32,424 nucleotides of DNA from an uncultured Acetatifactor sp. (GCA_947625255.1 CANQNT010000042.1:1-32424); one strand, 5' to 3'. Positions 16,531 through 23,251 are shown, numbered from the stretch's first letter. Notes: a model not told the origin generated them from the letters alone. Numbers and translations: made by a program.

Positions 16531-17527
16531 ATGACATGTCCTCCATCACGCAGCGAAGGGCAATGCCATATATGTAGTGTTCAGCCAAAAATAAGGATAC
16601 TTTATACCCCCCCCCCGCCAATTTACAGGACCATTCTTTGAGACTATTCATTATCTGCTTTTTCATTCTCTCCTCATTCCTCCTTGAAACAAAACTGTTA
16701 TGCGGTATAACCCTTACGCACTCTGAATCCCATCCCCAGTATTCTTCATCCAATGGCTCATGTTCAAAAACGTCCAGAACAACAGATCTAAATTTCCCCG
16801 CATCTACAGCTCTTTTTAATGCGCCTTCTTCTACAATGTCACCTCTGGAAACATTGACAAAAACTGAATCTGGTTTTACAGCACTGAACAGGTCATCATC
16901 AAACATATGATACGTTTGATTTGTAAGCGGAAGCGTTAGAACAATCACGTTACTGTTCTCAATTGCGCCCTTTATCTGTTGCAAACCATACACCTTCTGG
17001 AAGAACAACTTCTTCATTGGCTGTATATCCACGCCGATCACGCATCCTGCAAATACAGAGAATCGCTTTGCGACTTCGGAGCCAACGCTTCCTGTCCCGA
17101 CTACACATATAGTTTTATCAGATAGTTCATCAAGGTTCCTTTTCTTTTCCCATCTATGTTTCTTTTGATTTTCGTAAAAGTAAAAAGGATCCTTATATGC
17201 TTCCAACGTAGTCATCACTACATACTCGGCAATGGGTATGCTATAAATACCTCTTGCATTTTTAACTTCAATATTATGAGCTGCCGCATAGCCCATCGGC
17301 ATTCGATCAAGTCCTGCACTAAGCAACTGCACTGCCTTCAAATTGTGAAATCTGCTAATATCATGATTCACAAAAAGAAAATTACATATAATTACATCAT
17401 AGAACATACTCGGCGGTTCCGTCTTTTCCTGTTCCATGACATCAACTGCATATCCCATAGATTGAATTATATTTATATCACGTTCAGTAAACGCAGAGCT
17501 TCCTGCTATAAGCAGTTTCAACATCAT
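16517..17527 (-). CDS. D-isomer-specific 2-hydroxyacid dehydrogenase, with G10 tract near the C-terminus
   Basis: A 336-residue NAD(P)-dependent dehydrogenase. The cofactor motif VVGTGSVGSEVAKRF is at about 142-156. Catalytic residues are Arg228 (NVSRGD), Glu257 (FEHEPL) and His276 (IPHNS). It would interconvert a 2-oxoacid and a D-2-hydroxyacid. It overlaps rfbG by 4 bp at its start and the Ldh2-family gene by 14 bp at its end. Residues 304-308 (AGGGY) come from ten consecutive G, after the whole catalytic core. With 11 G the protein ends just after the run. With 9 G it gains a different 19-residue tail and stops immediately before the ribosome site of the next gene. The tract may thus tune the tail and coupling rather than activity. 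Confidence 0.87.
   Translation of the reverse strand: MMLKLLIAGSSAFTERDINIIQSMGYAVDVMEQEKTEPPSMFYDVIICNFLFVNHDISRFHNLKAVQLLSAGLDRMPMGYAAAHNIEVKNARGIYSIPIAEYVVMTTLEAYKDPFYFYENQKKHRWEKKRNLDELSDKTICVVGTGSVGSEVAKRFSVFAGCVIGVDIQPMKKLFFQKVYGLQQIKGAIENSNVIVLTLPLTNQTYHMFDDDLFSAVKPDSVFVNVSRGDIVEEGALKRAVDAGKFRSVVLDVFEHEPLDEEYWGWDSECVRVIPHNSFVSRRNEERMKKQIMNSLKEWSCKLAGGGYKVSLFLAEHYIYGIALRCVMEDMSYAGR
16607..16616 (-). repeat. G10 homopolymer tract in the 2-hydroxyacid dehydrogenase gene
   Basis: Coding-strand GCG GGG GGG GGG TAT, followed by AAAG. It is the longest G run in the window. The three possible frames end at different places: an in-frame stop overlapping the next gene (10 G), a TAA directly after the run (11 G), or a TGA just ahead of the next gene's GGAGG (9 G). 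Confidence 0.75.
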
Positions 17528-18585
17528 TGTACTCCTAAATAATCTAATATCTGGTTATCCATAACGGACCTAACATCCTTTCCATCAAGCCAAATTTTTG
17601 TCCATTCAATAACTTTCTCCACTGCTACCTCAAGATTCCAATGTGATTTCCATCCGAAAACCGATTTAAGCCTGGAACAGTCGAGCTTAAGAAAACTGGC
17701 TTCGTGCAGATAGTTTTCATCGCATCGGTCAACCCGTTTAGTTCCTTCCCCCCAGTACTTTATGAAGAGGTCTACCAATGCCCCTGTCTGGAAACAGTCC
17801 TGATCATCGGGTCCCACATTATACCAAGAGGCATATTTGCTATCCTCATACTGCATCGCAGAAATCATCAAATATGCGTACACAGGTTCCAGCACATGTT
17901 GATATGGGCGTGTGGAGAAAGGATTTCGAACGATAATATCCTCCCCCTTCATCGCAGCCCGAATGCAGTCCGGTATAATTCTGTCTCTCGCGAAGTCTCC
18001 GCCTCCTATCACATTGCCAGCCCTGGCTGTGGAAACTGCTACGCGATCATCAAAAAAGAAACTTTTTTTATATGAATGAGTAACGAGCTCTGAGCAGGAT
18101 TTGGAATTTGAATACGGGTCATAGCCGTCCAACGGCTCGTTCTCTCTATAGCCCCACTCCCACTCCTTGTTCTCATAAACCTTGTCCGTAGTTACATTCA
18201 GAAAAGAACGAACAGATTTTGTTTGGCGAACAGCCTCTAAGATATTCACGGTGCCCATAACGTTGGTGCTATATGTATAAACTGGATCCTTGTAGCTGTC
18301 GCGGACGATAGGTTGCGCTGCCATATGTATGACAATTTCAGGCTGGTAAGTTTGAAATACTTCAAGCAGATGATTTAGATCTCTGACATCTCCTCTGATA
18401 TGAGTGAGTTGCCCCTTAACTTCACAAAGATCAAACAACCTTGTCTCGGTTTTTGTGCAGGAGGAATAGCCTATAACTTTCGCCCCAGCATTTACGAGCA
18501 TTACCGACATCCAGGAACCTTTAAATCCCGTGTGTCCAGTGAGCAACACCTTTTTCCCTTCATAAAAATTCAAATCAAAACTCAT
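17524..18585 (-). CDS. rfbG: CDP-glucose 4,6-dehydratase
   Basis: A 353-residue extended short-chain dehydrogenase that converts CDP-D-glucose to CDP-4-keto-6-deoxy-D-glucose. Seen: NAD motif GHTGFKGSW (about 17-25), MAAQPIVRDSY, the catalytic VTTDKVYENKEW (about 131-142), and the Tyr158-x3-Lys162 pair in YDPYSNSKS. The FKGSW loop is characteristic of the CDP-glucose enzyme. ATG at 18585 has GGAGGG 5 nt upstream and overlaps the rfbF stop by 4 bp (ATGA). Co-translation with rfbF is expected. No RfbH-type dehydratase follows, so the keto-sugar must go another way. Confidence 0.93.
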   Translation of the reverse strand: MSFDLNFYEGKKVLLTGHTGFKGSWMSVMLVNAGAKVIGYSSCTKTETRLFDLCEVKGQLTHIRGDVRDLNHLLEVFQTYQPEIVIHMAAQPIVRDSYKDPVYTYSTNVMGTVNILEAVRQTKSVRSFLNVTTDKVYENKEWEWGYRENEPLDGYDPYSNSKSCSELVTHSYKKSFFFDDRVAVSTARAGNVIGGGDFARDRIIPDCIRAAMKGEDIIVRNPFSTRPYQHVLEPVYAYLMISAMQYEDSKYASWYNVGPDDQDCFQTGALVDLFIKYWGEGTKRVDRCDENYLHEASFLKLDCSRLKSVFGWKSHWNLEVAVEKVIEWTKIWLDGKDVRSVMDNQILDYLGVQ

Positions 18586-19367
18586 ATATCCCTCCACTTT
18601 TTCCAAGGAGCTTTCCCTGTTGCCAGCAACTGCTCAAGTATATCCATTTCTCTTTTTGTATCCATACATTGCCAAAACCCCCTATGCATATAGGACATCA
18701 GCTGCCCTTCGGCTGCCAATCTTTCAAGGGGCTCTCTTTCAAAAATCGTCTGGTCGCCTTCTATATAATCAAATACTTCAGGATTTAAAACCATATATCC
18801 TGCATTAATAGGGGCACCATCATTTTGGCTCTTCTCACGGAAAGATTTAACTGCATTTTTCCCGTCAATATCAAGTACTCCTTTTTGTTGTTCCAACATA
18901 ACAGCCGTAAGCGTTGCTATCTTCCCATGTCTTTTATGGAACTCATAAAGCTTGTCAATCTCGACATCACACACACCGTCACCATATGTCATAAAAAATG
19001 ATTCGTTTCCCACATAGGGGCGTATTCGTTTGATTCGACCCCCTGTCATGGTATTTAACCCCGTATCTACTATTGTAATTTTCCAAGGTTCAACATGCTG
19101 TGTGTGAACGATATAATCATTATTTCCTTTTGTATAATCAAAAGTCACGTCACTATTGATAAGGAAATAATCTGCAAACCATTGTTTAATCATATGTTGT
19201 TTATATCCTGCGCATATAATAAACTCGTTGAAACCATAAAATGAGTATTCCTTCATTATATGCCAAAGGATTGGTTTATCACCAATTTCAATCATTGGTT
19301 TCGGCTTCAAACGAGATTCTTCGGATATTCGGGTTCCAAATCCCCCTGCTAACAAAACAACTTTCAT
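18582..19367 (-). CDS. rfbF: Glucose-1-phosphate cytidylyltransferase
   Basis: A 261-residue nucleotidyltransferase making CDP-glucose from CTP and glucose 1-phosphate. Seen: VVLLAGGFGTRISEES (3-18), the substrate motif KPKPMIEIGDKPILWHIMK (about 21-39), the metal motif FMTYGDGVCDV, and the family-typical RIKRIRPYVG and FWQCMDTKREMD. AGGAGA lies about 7 nt before the ATG at 19367; a TTG two codons earlier is less likely. It shares a 4-bp overlap with rfbG. Phosphoglucomutase at 72-1697 could supply the glucose 1-phosphate. Confidence 0.93.
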   Translation of the reverse strand: MKVVLLAGGFGTRISEESRLKPKPMIEIGDKPILWHIMKEYSFYGFNEFIICAGYKQHMIKQWFADYFLINSDVTFDYTKGNNDYIVHTQHVEPWKITIVDTGLNTMTGGRIKRIRPYVGNESFFMTYGDGVCDVEIDKLYEFHKRHGKIATLTAVMLEQQKGVLDIDGKNAVKSFREKSQNDGAPINAGYMVLNPEVFDYIEGDQTIFEREPLERLAAEGQLMSYMHRGFWQCMDTKREMDILEQLLATGKAPWKKWRDI

Positions 19368-19400
19368 GTTCAATTCTCCTAATCATATCTTCTATCAAAT

Positions 19401-20444
19401 TCAAAACTTTAAGGAATCGAGTATCTGCTTCAAGTTTTCTTCGGTATAACGATGCCTGAGGTTGCTCGGCATATTTTGCATTACATAATTGATTTTTGGA
19501 TATGAAAATCTCATCTTCATTCTGAGAACCATGGCATATTTGTATGCTGTGTTATAAACCGCTGGGAGTGCGCAACAAACTGAATACCCCCACTGCCCTA
19601 TAGGCATTAAGTGTTCTATTTGTTCACACACCTCCAACAATTCATCATAATTGTATCTTTTTTGATAGTTCTGATTCAAAAACGGTAGGATCAGTTCTGT
19701 TTGCAGGTTACCGGCTCCTTGACCCATGCCTATAGTCGTAGAATCAATAATCACTTTCCTATCGCCAGCTATCTGTAAAAAATACTGCACGTTAGAGAAG
19801 GCAAGATTTAAATTATTGTGTGAATGGAATCCGATATAAATATTGGGATCAAGCCTTTTTTCATATATTCTATAAAGCCGTTCCACGTCTTTCGCCTGCA
19901 TGTATCCAAAGCTATCTACAAAGTATAGAGCATATGCCTGCATTTCATTAGCCCGGTCAATCAGCATTTCCAATTCATCGTCGGAATATCTCATTGTCAG
20001 CATCGGCTGAACAAAAACTTTGTATCCTTTCCTTGCAAGCATTTCGCAGTAGTCCATAGATTTTTTTAGTTCAGAATATCGGAGAATTACTCGCGTCCCT
20101 TCGACCAATGAAGGATTCCATTCCGGTATTCGATCTTCATCGGTATCTGGTCCTGTGAAGAGTGCAATATACATCTGTCCTGGATTACGTTTCCTGGGAA
20201 TAAATTTTGATATTTCCTCAATTGTAAAGTAATTCGCAAAAGGATGGCCGATAAAACTGCTTTTTTCTATGTAACCCAATTCGACTATATCTATGTTGCT
20301 TTTAACAAGATGATCAATCGATTGGTATATGATTTCATCTGTGAACTGCACCTTTCTATTATTGATTTTATAATTAGCCTCAAGCCCTTGGCCACCATCA
20401 CGCAAAGTACAATCCAACAGCTGTATATTATTTGAATTTACCAT
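19401..20444 (-). CDS. DRE-TIM metallolyase / HMG-CoA-lyase-like aldolase
   Basis: A 347-residue TIM-barrel protein with LLDCTLRDGG (9-18), whose Asp is the usual metal ligand, and the metal-binding GFHSHNNLNLA (His207, His209), DSFGYMQ and GMGQGAGNLQTE near 245. The superfamily includes 4-hydroxy-2-oxoacid aldolases, HMG-CoA lyase and isopropylmalate synthases. Versions like this recur in polysaccharide clusters, where the reaction is not established to my knowledge. Here it is the first intact gene of the operon, 33 bp before rfbF, with CGGAGG before the ATG. With the two 2-hydroxyacid dehydrogenases it may build or break a carbon chain on the CDP-sugar or supply a hydroxyacid. Function is inference. 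Confidence 0.83.
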   Translation of the reverse strand: MVNSNNIQLLDCTLRDGGQGLEANYKINNRKVQFTDEIIYQSIDHLVKSNIDIVELGYIEKSSFIGHPFANYFTIEEISKFIPRKRNPGQMYIALFTGPDTDEDRIPEWNPSLVEGTRVILRYSELKKSMDYCEMLARKGYKVFVQPMLTMRYSDDELEMLIDRANEMQAYALYFVDSFGYMQAKDVERLYRIYEKRLDPNIYIGFHSHNNLNLAFSNVQYFLQIAGDRKVIIDSTTIGMGQGAGNLQTELILPFLNQNYQKRYNYDELLEVCEQIEHLMPIGQWGYSVCCALPAVYNTAYKYAMVLRMKMRFSYPKINYVMQNMPSNLRHRYTEENLKQILDSLKF

Positions 20445-20511
20445 ACATCCTCCGATCTCGTATAATCAGCAAATGCAGCTATACAAACATTCCATTGCAA
20501 TCTATTATTGT

Positions 20512-20781
20512 CTAAGCCCGGCGGAGTCCTAAACGAACCTTCTTACTGTTACACTTAATTAATTTATTACTGACACTACTGTTCTCCGCTGCCTTCTCAA
20601 TCTCAGCAAGCCGGTATTCCTTCAGGCTCACGTCGTAGTAGTCATTCATGTCGTCAAAACTAATGATATGCCCAGAGGACATCTGTCTTAAAAGACGCAC
20701 AACAAGATTCGCACCTATGAATCCAGGTGAACCAGTCACATGGATTGTCTTCCCATTTAATTCCACATTTATATCGACCAT
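20512..20781 (-). pseudogene. Truncated UDP-glucuronate 4-epimerase (N-terminal fragment)
   Basis: From an ATG with GGAGA 7 nt upstream, about 70 residues match the start of UDP-glucuronate epimerases: TIHVTGSPGFIGANLVVRLL (NAD loop, GxxGFIG) and DDMNDYYDVSLKEYRLAEIE. The match ends after KAAENSSV; then about 20 unrelated residues lead to a stop. Full proteins are about 330-360 residues, so about 80% is missing. A 38-nt stem-loop of the upstream repeat array ends about 40 bp before the start codon. Together with the ugd relic at 22895-23193, this is the residue of an older UDP-glucuronate/galacturonate supply module. Confidence 0.8.
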
Positions 20782-20820
20782 CAGGCATTCTCCAATCATG
20801 ATTGTCTTAAACGTAAAATA

Positions 20821-20858
20821 GCGGAGATCAGCAACGCTTCGAGCCTGCCTTTCTCCGC
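20821..20858 (-). promoter_or_regulatory. Leader stem-loop 1 (before the epimerase relic)
   Basis: 38 nt with perfect 7-nt arms GCGGAGA/TCTCCGC and a smaller inner helix around GCTCGAAGC. It ends about 40 nt before the epimerase-relic start codon. Not followed by a T run, so it is not an ordinary terminator. Confidence 0.6.
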
Positions 20859-20904
20859 ATCGCTTGTAAAATACAACTTTATGGGCGGCCTTTCTTATCC
20901 AGCC

Positions 20905-21075
20905 TCAGAAATCTATTTCATCCGGCAGCCTTAAACTGCCAGTGCGACATTGCCTAATATTGGCATTTCTTTCCAAATATGTAGCCCTTTGTAACCGCTT
21001 TATTTTAGTGCCTATTATTACTCCAGCACCAATCACAGCAACTGTTAATGGTTTTTCTATTTTTTCATCTTTCAA
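20905..21075 (-). CDS. Small peptide A of the repeat array
   Basis: A 56-57-residue frame. TTG is the chosen start because GGGAG sits 9 nt upstream in all four copies; a GTG two codons earlier is too close to it. It begins LKDEKIEKPLTVAVIGAGVI, then IGTKIKRLQR and a polar tail. The glycine-rich hydrophobic stretch could be a short membrane helix or resemble a Rossmann beta-loop (GAGVIIG). No family is recognised. It lies just after stem-loop 2. Expression is unproven. Confidence 0.45.
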   Translation of the reverse strand: MKDEKIEKPLTVAVIGAGVIIGTKIKRLQRATYLERNANIRQCRTGSLRLPDEIDF

Positions 21076-21121
21076 GGTCACGCACTCCCTCAGTAGTAAA
21101 ATTCTTCCTAAACGTAAAATA

Positions 21122-21159
21122 GCGGAGATCAGCAACGCTTTGAGCCTACCTTTCTCCGC
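21122..21159 (-). promoter_or_regulatory. Leader stem-loop 2 (before peptide A)
   Basis: Same 38-nt layout, with changes only in the interior relative to copy 1; both outer arms are intact. Confidence 0.6.
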
Positions 21160-21231
21160 ATCGCTTGTTAAATACAACTTTATGGGCAGCCTTTCTCATC
21201 CAGCCTCAGAAATCTATTTCATCCGACAGCT

Positions 21232-21375
21232 CTACGCTGCCGGTGTAACATTGCCTAACATGGGCATTTCTTTCCAATATGTATCTCTTTGTAACCTCTT
21301 TATTTTTGTGCCTAATATTACTCCAGCACCAATCACAGCAACTGTTAATGGTTTTTCTATTTTTTCATCTTTCAA
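21232..21375 (-). CDS. Small peptide B of the repeat array
   Basis: About 47 residues from the conserved TTG. The first 30 match peptide A (LKDEKIEKPLTVAVIGAGVI, then LGTKIKRLQR). A one-base deletion relative to the neighbouring copies changes the C-terminus to DTYWKEMPMLGNVTPAA. The WKEM piece also ends the diverged peptide D, so this tail may be the ancestral one. Function unknown. Confidence 0.42.
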   Translation of the reverse strand: MKDEKIEKPLTVAVIGAGVILGTKIKRLQRDTYWKEMPMLGNVTPAA

Positions 21376-21421
21376 GGTCACGCACTCCCTCAGTATCAAA
21401 ATTCTTCCTAAACGTAAAATG

Positions 21422-21459
21422 GCGGAGATCAGCAACGCTTCGAGCCTGCCTTTCTCCGC
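21422..21459 (-). promoter_or_regulatory. Leader stem-loop 3 (before peptide B)
   Basis: 38 nt with both outer arms intact and the same interior as copy 1. Confidence 0.6.
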
Positions 21460-21505
21460 ATCGCTTGTTAAATACAACTTTATGGGCGGCCTTTCTTATC
21501 CAGCC

Positions 21506-21676
21506 TCAGAAATCTATTTCATCCGACAGCCTTAAACTGCCAGTGCGACATTGCCTAATATTGGCATTTCTTTCCAAATATGTAGCCCTTTGTAACCGCT
21601 TTATTTTAGTGCCTATTATTACTCCACCACCCATCACCGCAATATTTAATGGTTTTTCTATTTTTTCATCTTTCAA
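21506..21676 (-). CDS. Small peptide C of the repeat array
   Basis: 56-57 residues from the conserved TTG (an ATG two codons earlier also exists). The hydrophobic core reads LNIAVMGGGVIIGTKI, where A and B have LTVAVIGAGVIIGTKI. The changes are conservative (V/I, I/M, A/G), as expected under protein-level selection, although the sample is small. The tail is as in peptide A. Confidence 0.45.
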   Translation of the reverse strand: MKDEKIEKPLNIAVMGGGVIIGTKIKRLQRATYLERNANIRQCRTGSLRLSDEIDF

Positions 21677-21720
21677 GGTCATGCACTCCCTCAGTAGCAA
21701 AATTCTTTCTAAATGTAAAA

Positions 21721-21827
21721 TGGCGGTGAGAAATAAATCTCAAAGTTAAAATATCCATGATCCTGTAAACTTGAAGAATATAAAAAATATAGGAGGCAAG
21801 CAACGCCTCGAGCATTTCTTTCTCCGC
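21721..21827 (-). promoter_or_regulatory. Leader stem-loop 4, interrupted
   Basis: The right part (21792-21827) keeps the loop and the CTCCGC arm, but the partner arm has become GGAGG or lies about 65 bp away (GGCGGTGAG at about 21721). An insertion appears to have split this copy, so it is probably inactive or altered. Confidence 0.4.
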
Positions 21828-22085
21828 ATCGCTGATTTAAAACCTATTTTCGAGACCGCTTTACTTTCGACTCAACCAACAACAAGAATCAGCCCGGTAA
21901 GTAAGGAATAACGGACGTTATCGCAGATTTAGACACTTTGTATAAAAACAGCAGGATGACCGGAAGCTAGTTATGTGCAACATGCTATGCTAAAATTAGT
22001 GCTTATTATTGCTCAATCCCCGCATATCACATTTTGTGCTTTATAGGGCATTACCTATCCGCTTTCCATGCTTTATGAGATTTCC

Positions 22086-22208
22086 TTACATTTCCTTCCA
22101 CGTGTCTTCGGAACAAGATGGATAAGTTGTACAAATTTTTGTGCATAAAAAGACTCCACCACCGAGCATTGCGATGCTCAATGGATTTCCTCTATTCTCA
22201 TCATTCAA
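22086..22208 (-). CDS. Small peptide D, diverged member of the repeat array
   Basis: 40 residues from TTG, with GGGAG 9 nt upstream as in A-C. MNDENRGNPLSIAMLGGGVF continues LCTKICTTYP and ends DTWKEM. Although the DNA is strongly diverged, the pattern PL-x-[VI]-A-[VM]-x-G-x-GV-x-x-x-TKI is retained. That is the main evidence that these frames are real. It has three extra cysteines. No known family is recognised. Confidence 0.48.
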   Translation of the reverse strand: MNDENRGNPLSIAMLGGGVFLCTKICTTYPSCSEDTWKEM

Positions 22209-22253
22209 TGCTCTGCACTCCCTCAGTATCAAAAGTGTCCTAAACGTAAAATG

Positions 22254-22291
22254 GCGGAGACCAGCAACGCTCTGAGTCTGCCGTCCCCCGC
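22254..22291 (-). promoter_or_regulatory. Leader stem-loop 5 (before peptide D)
   Basis: 38 nt. On the minus strand the left arm has A-to-G changes, giving GCGGGGG, which can still pair with TCTCCGC through G-U wobbles. Preserved pairing despite sequence change supports an RNA-level role. Confidence 0.6.
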
Positions 22292-22320
22292 ATCGCTTGT
22301 AAGTAAAATACAACTATATA

Positions 22321-22894
22321 ATCATTATCAATTGGTTACTCAGCTAACTACACAGGGGGGGTAACCCTATCAAACTCTTCTCCCCAAATACCCTGTGCTT
22401 CTCGTCCTCTATTCCCTATCTCCTAATCTGTACCCTCATGGCATCCTTTGAAATCTCTCAAATTCTCTCCATTTAACCCACTTCTTTTTACCCTATATTC
22501 ACTGTATGAAAAGTTTCATCTTCTTGACCGCAAGCTCCCCAAATTCAGTCAAAAACATTTCCAAAGCTCATTTCAAATTACGTTGAGTAATAGAAAAACC
22601 CTAATATAACTTGCTTTTTCAAGAGCCTCATACTGCTCTTGTTTTCCTATCTGTATGACTCAAGTCAGTTTCTTTTCCCCTGTTATTATTTGTACATTTC
22701 TATCTCTTACCGCAAGTTTCCTAACCAATGTTGTTATCATCCACCTATGTATGTTTATTAGCACCCGCAAATCGATGAATGCTATCATCAAACTATTCTC
22801 TTTCGTTTTGTAATGAGAGCGGTTGAAAAGTAGCATTCTTGCAGTAAAACAGCATGATTTTACTACTCAGCTGCAACCAAAATTTACATACGCT
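22321..22894. other. Intergenic, no gene seen
   Basis: AT-rich sequence without a supportable gene on either strand. It contains a seven-G run followed by TAACCC at 22355-22361, matching the G-run-plus-TA form of the four coding tracts but shorter. Two imperfect copies of a CTTGCGGT-containing segment on the minus strand (about 22550 and 22710) are noted without explanation. Confidence 0.4.
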
Positions 22895-23193
22895 TACTTA
22901 ACTGGTAAGCATTTGTGGAAACTGCAATTACAACATAGACATCAATGGAAACAGCCATAATGACAATGTGCATCTCGATATTCTTCCCCTGCATCAATCG
23001 TAGAGGTCAGATACAGTTCTTTTTCAGCAAGATATTTCTCAATGTACTCATCTTAGATCGGAGATCTTCCAGCATTAATCATCTGTACTTTCTTCAGTAC
23101 GATATCTACACGATATCTACCGCATAAACCATGTGATGCTACTAAAAAGTACTGCTATGCTTAATGCCACATACCCAGTAAAAGCAACTTTAT
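22895..23193 (-). pseudogene. ugd: Decayed UDP-glucose 6-dehydrogenase (ugd), N-terminal part
   Basis: Across shifting frames the minus strand spells the start of Ugd: KVAFTGYVALSIAVLF (for a KIAVAGTGYVGLSIAVLL-type start), HHMVYAVDI, VLKKVQMINAGRSPI, then DEYIEKYLAEKELYLTSTID and EEYRDA. The damage is visible. The start codon is ATA. An 11-base tandem duplication (23099-23120) shifts the frame inside the VDIV motif. A TAA at 23053-23055 splits SPI from DEY. Another shift follows YRDA. No later part of Ugd, including the catalytic cysteine, is present. A GAGAGGA site and a 38-nt stem-loop (23214-23251) lie just upstream. The family identification is strong; the gene is dead. Confidence 0.85.
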
Positions 23194-23213
23194 TCCTCTC
23201 AAAACCTAAAAAC

Positions 23214-23251
23214 GCGGAGACAAATAACACCATGAGCGTTCTCCTCTCCGC
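23214..23251 (-). promoter_or_regulatory. Leader stem-loop 6 (before the ugd relic)
   Basis: 38 nt with perfect GCGGAGA/TCTCCGC arms. The interior differs almost completely from copies 1-3, yet an inner helix (AACGC with GTGTT, one wobble) can still form. It ends about 20 nt before the former ugd start. This is the most informative copy for structural conservation. Confidence 0.62.

Larger units (their letters stand above)
20812..22320 (-). repeat. Tandem array of about 300-bp units
   Basis: Units begin at 20812, 21113, 21413 and 21714 (spacing 301, 300, 301). The first three are nearly identical and the fourth is broken by about 65 bp of extra sequence in its stem-loop. A diverged copy follows at about 22086-22320. 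Read on the minus strand, each unit is: a TTGT/ACAA inverted repeat, a 38-nt stem-loop, AT-rich leader, GGGAG site, then a short peptide frame. The intervening 21830-22085 is more decayed. Near-identity of the first three suggests recent duplication. Confidence 0.85.

Noticed and set aside
6151..20444. Diversity-generating retroelement or invertible promoter as the source of variation
   Set aside because: No reverse transcriptase, template/variable repeat pair, recombinase or inverted promoter arms were seen in the operon.
20821..23251. The repeated stem-loops as intrinsic terminators
   Set aside because: No T run follows any copy on either strand, and they lie upstream of reading frames rather than after them.
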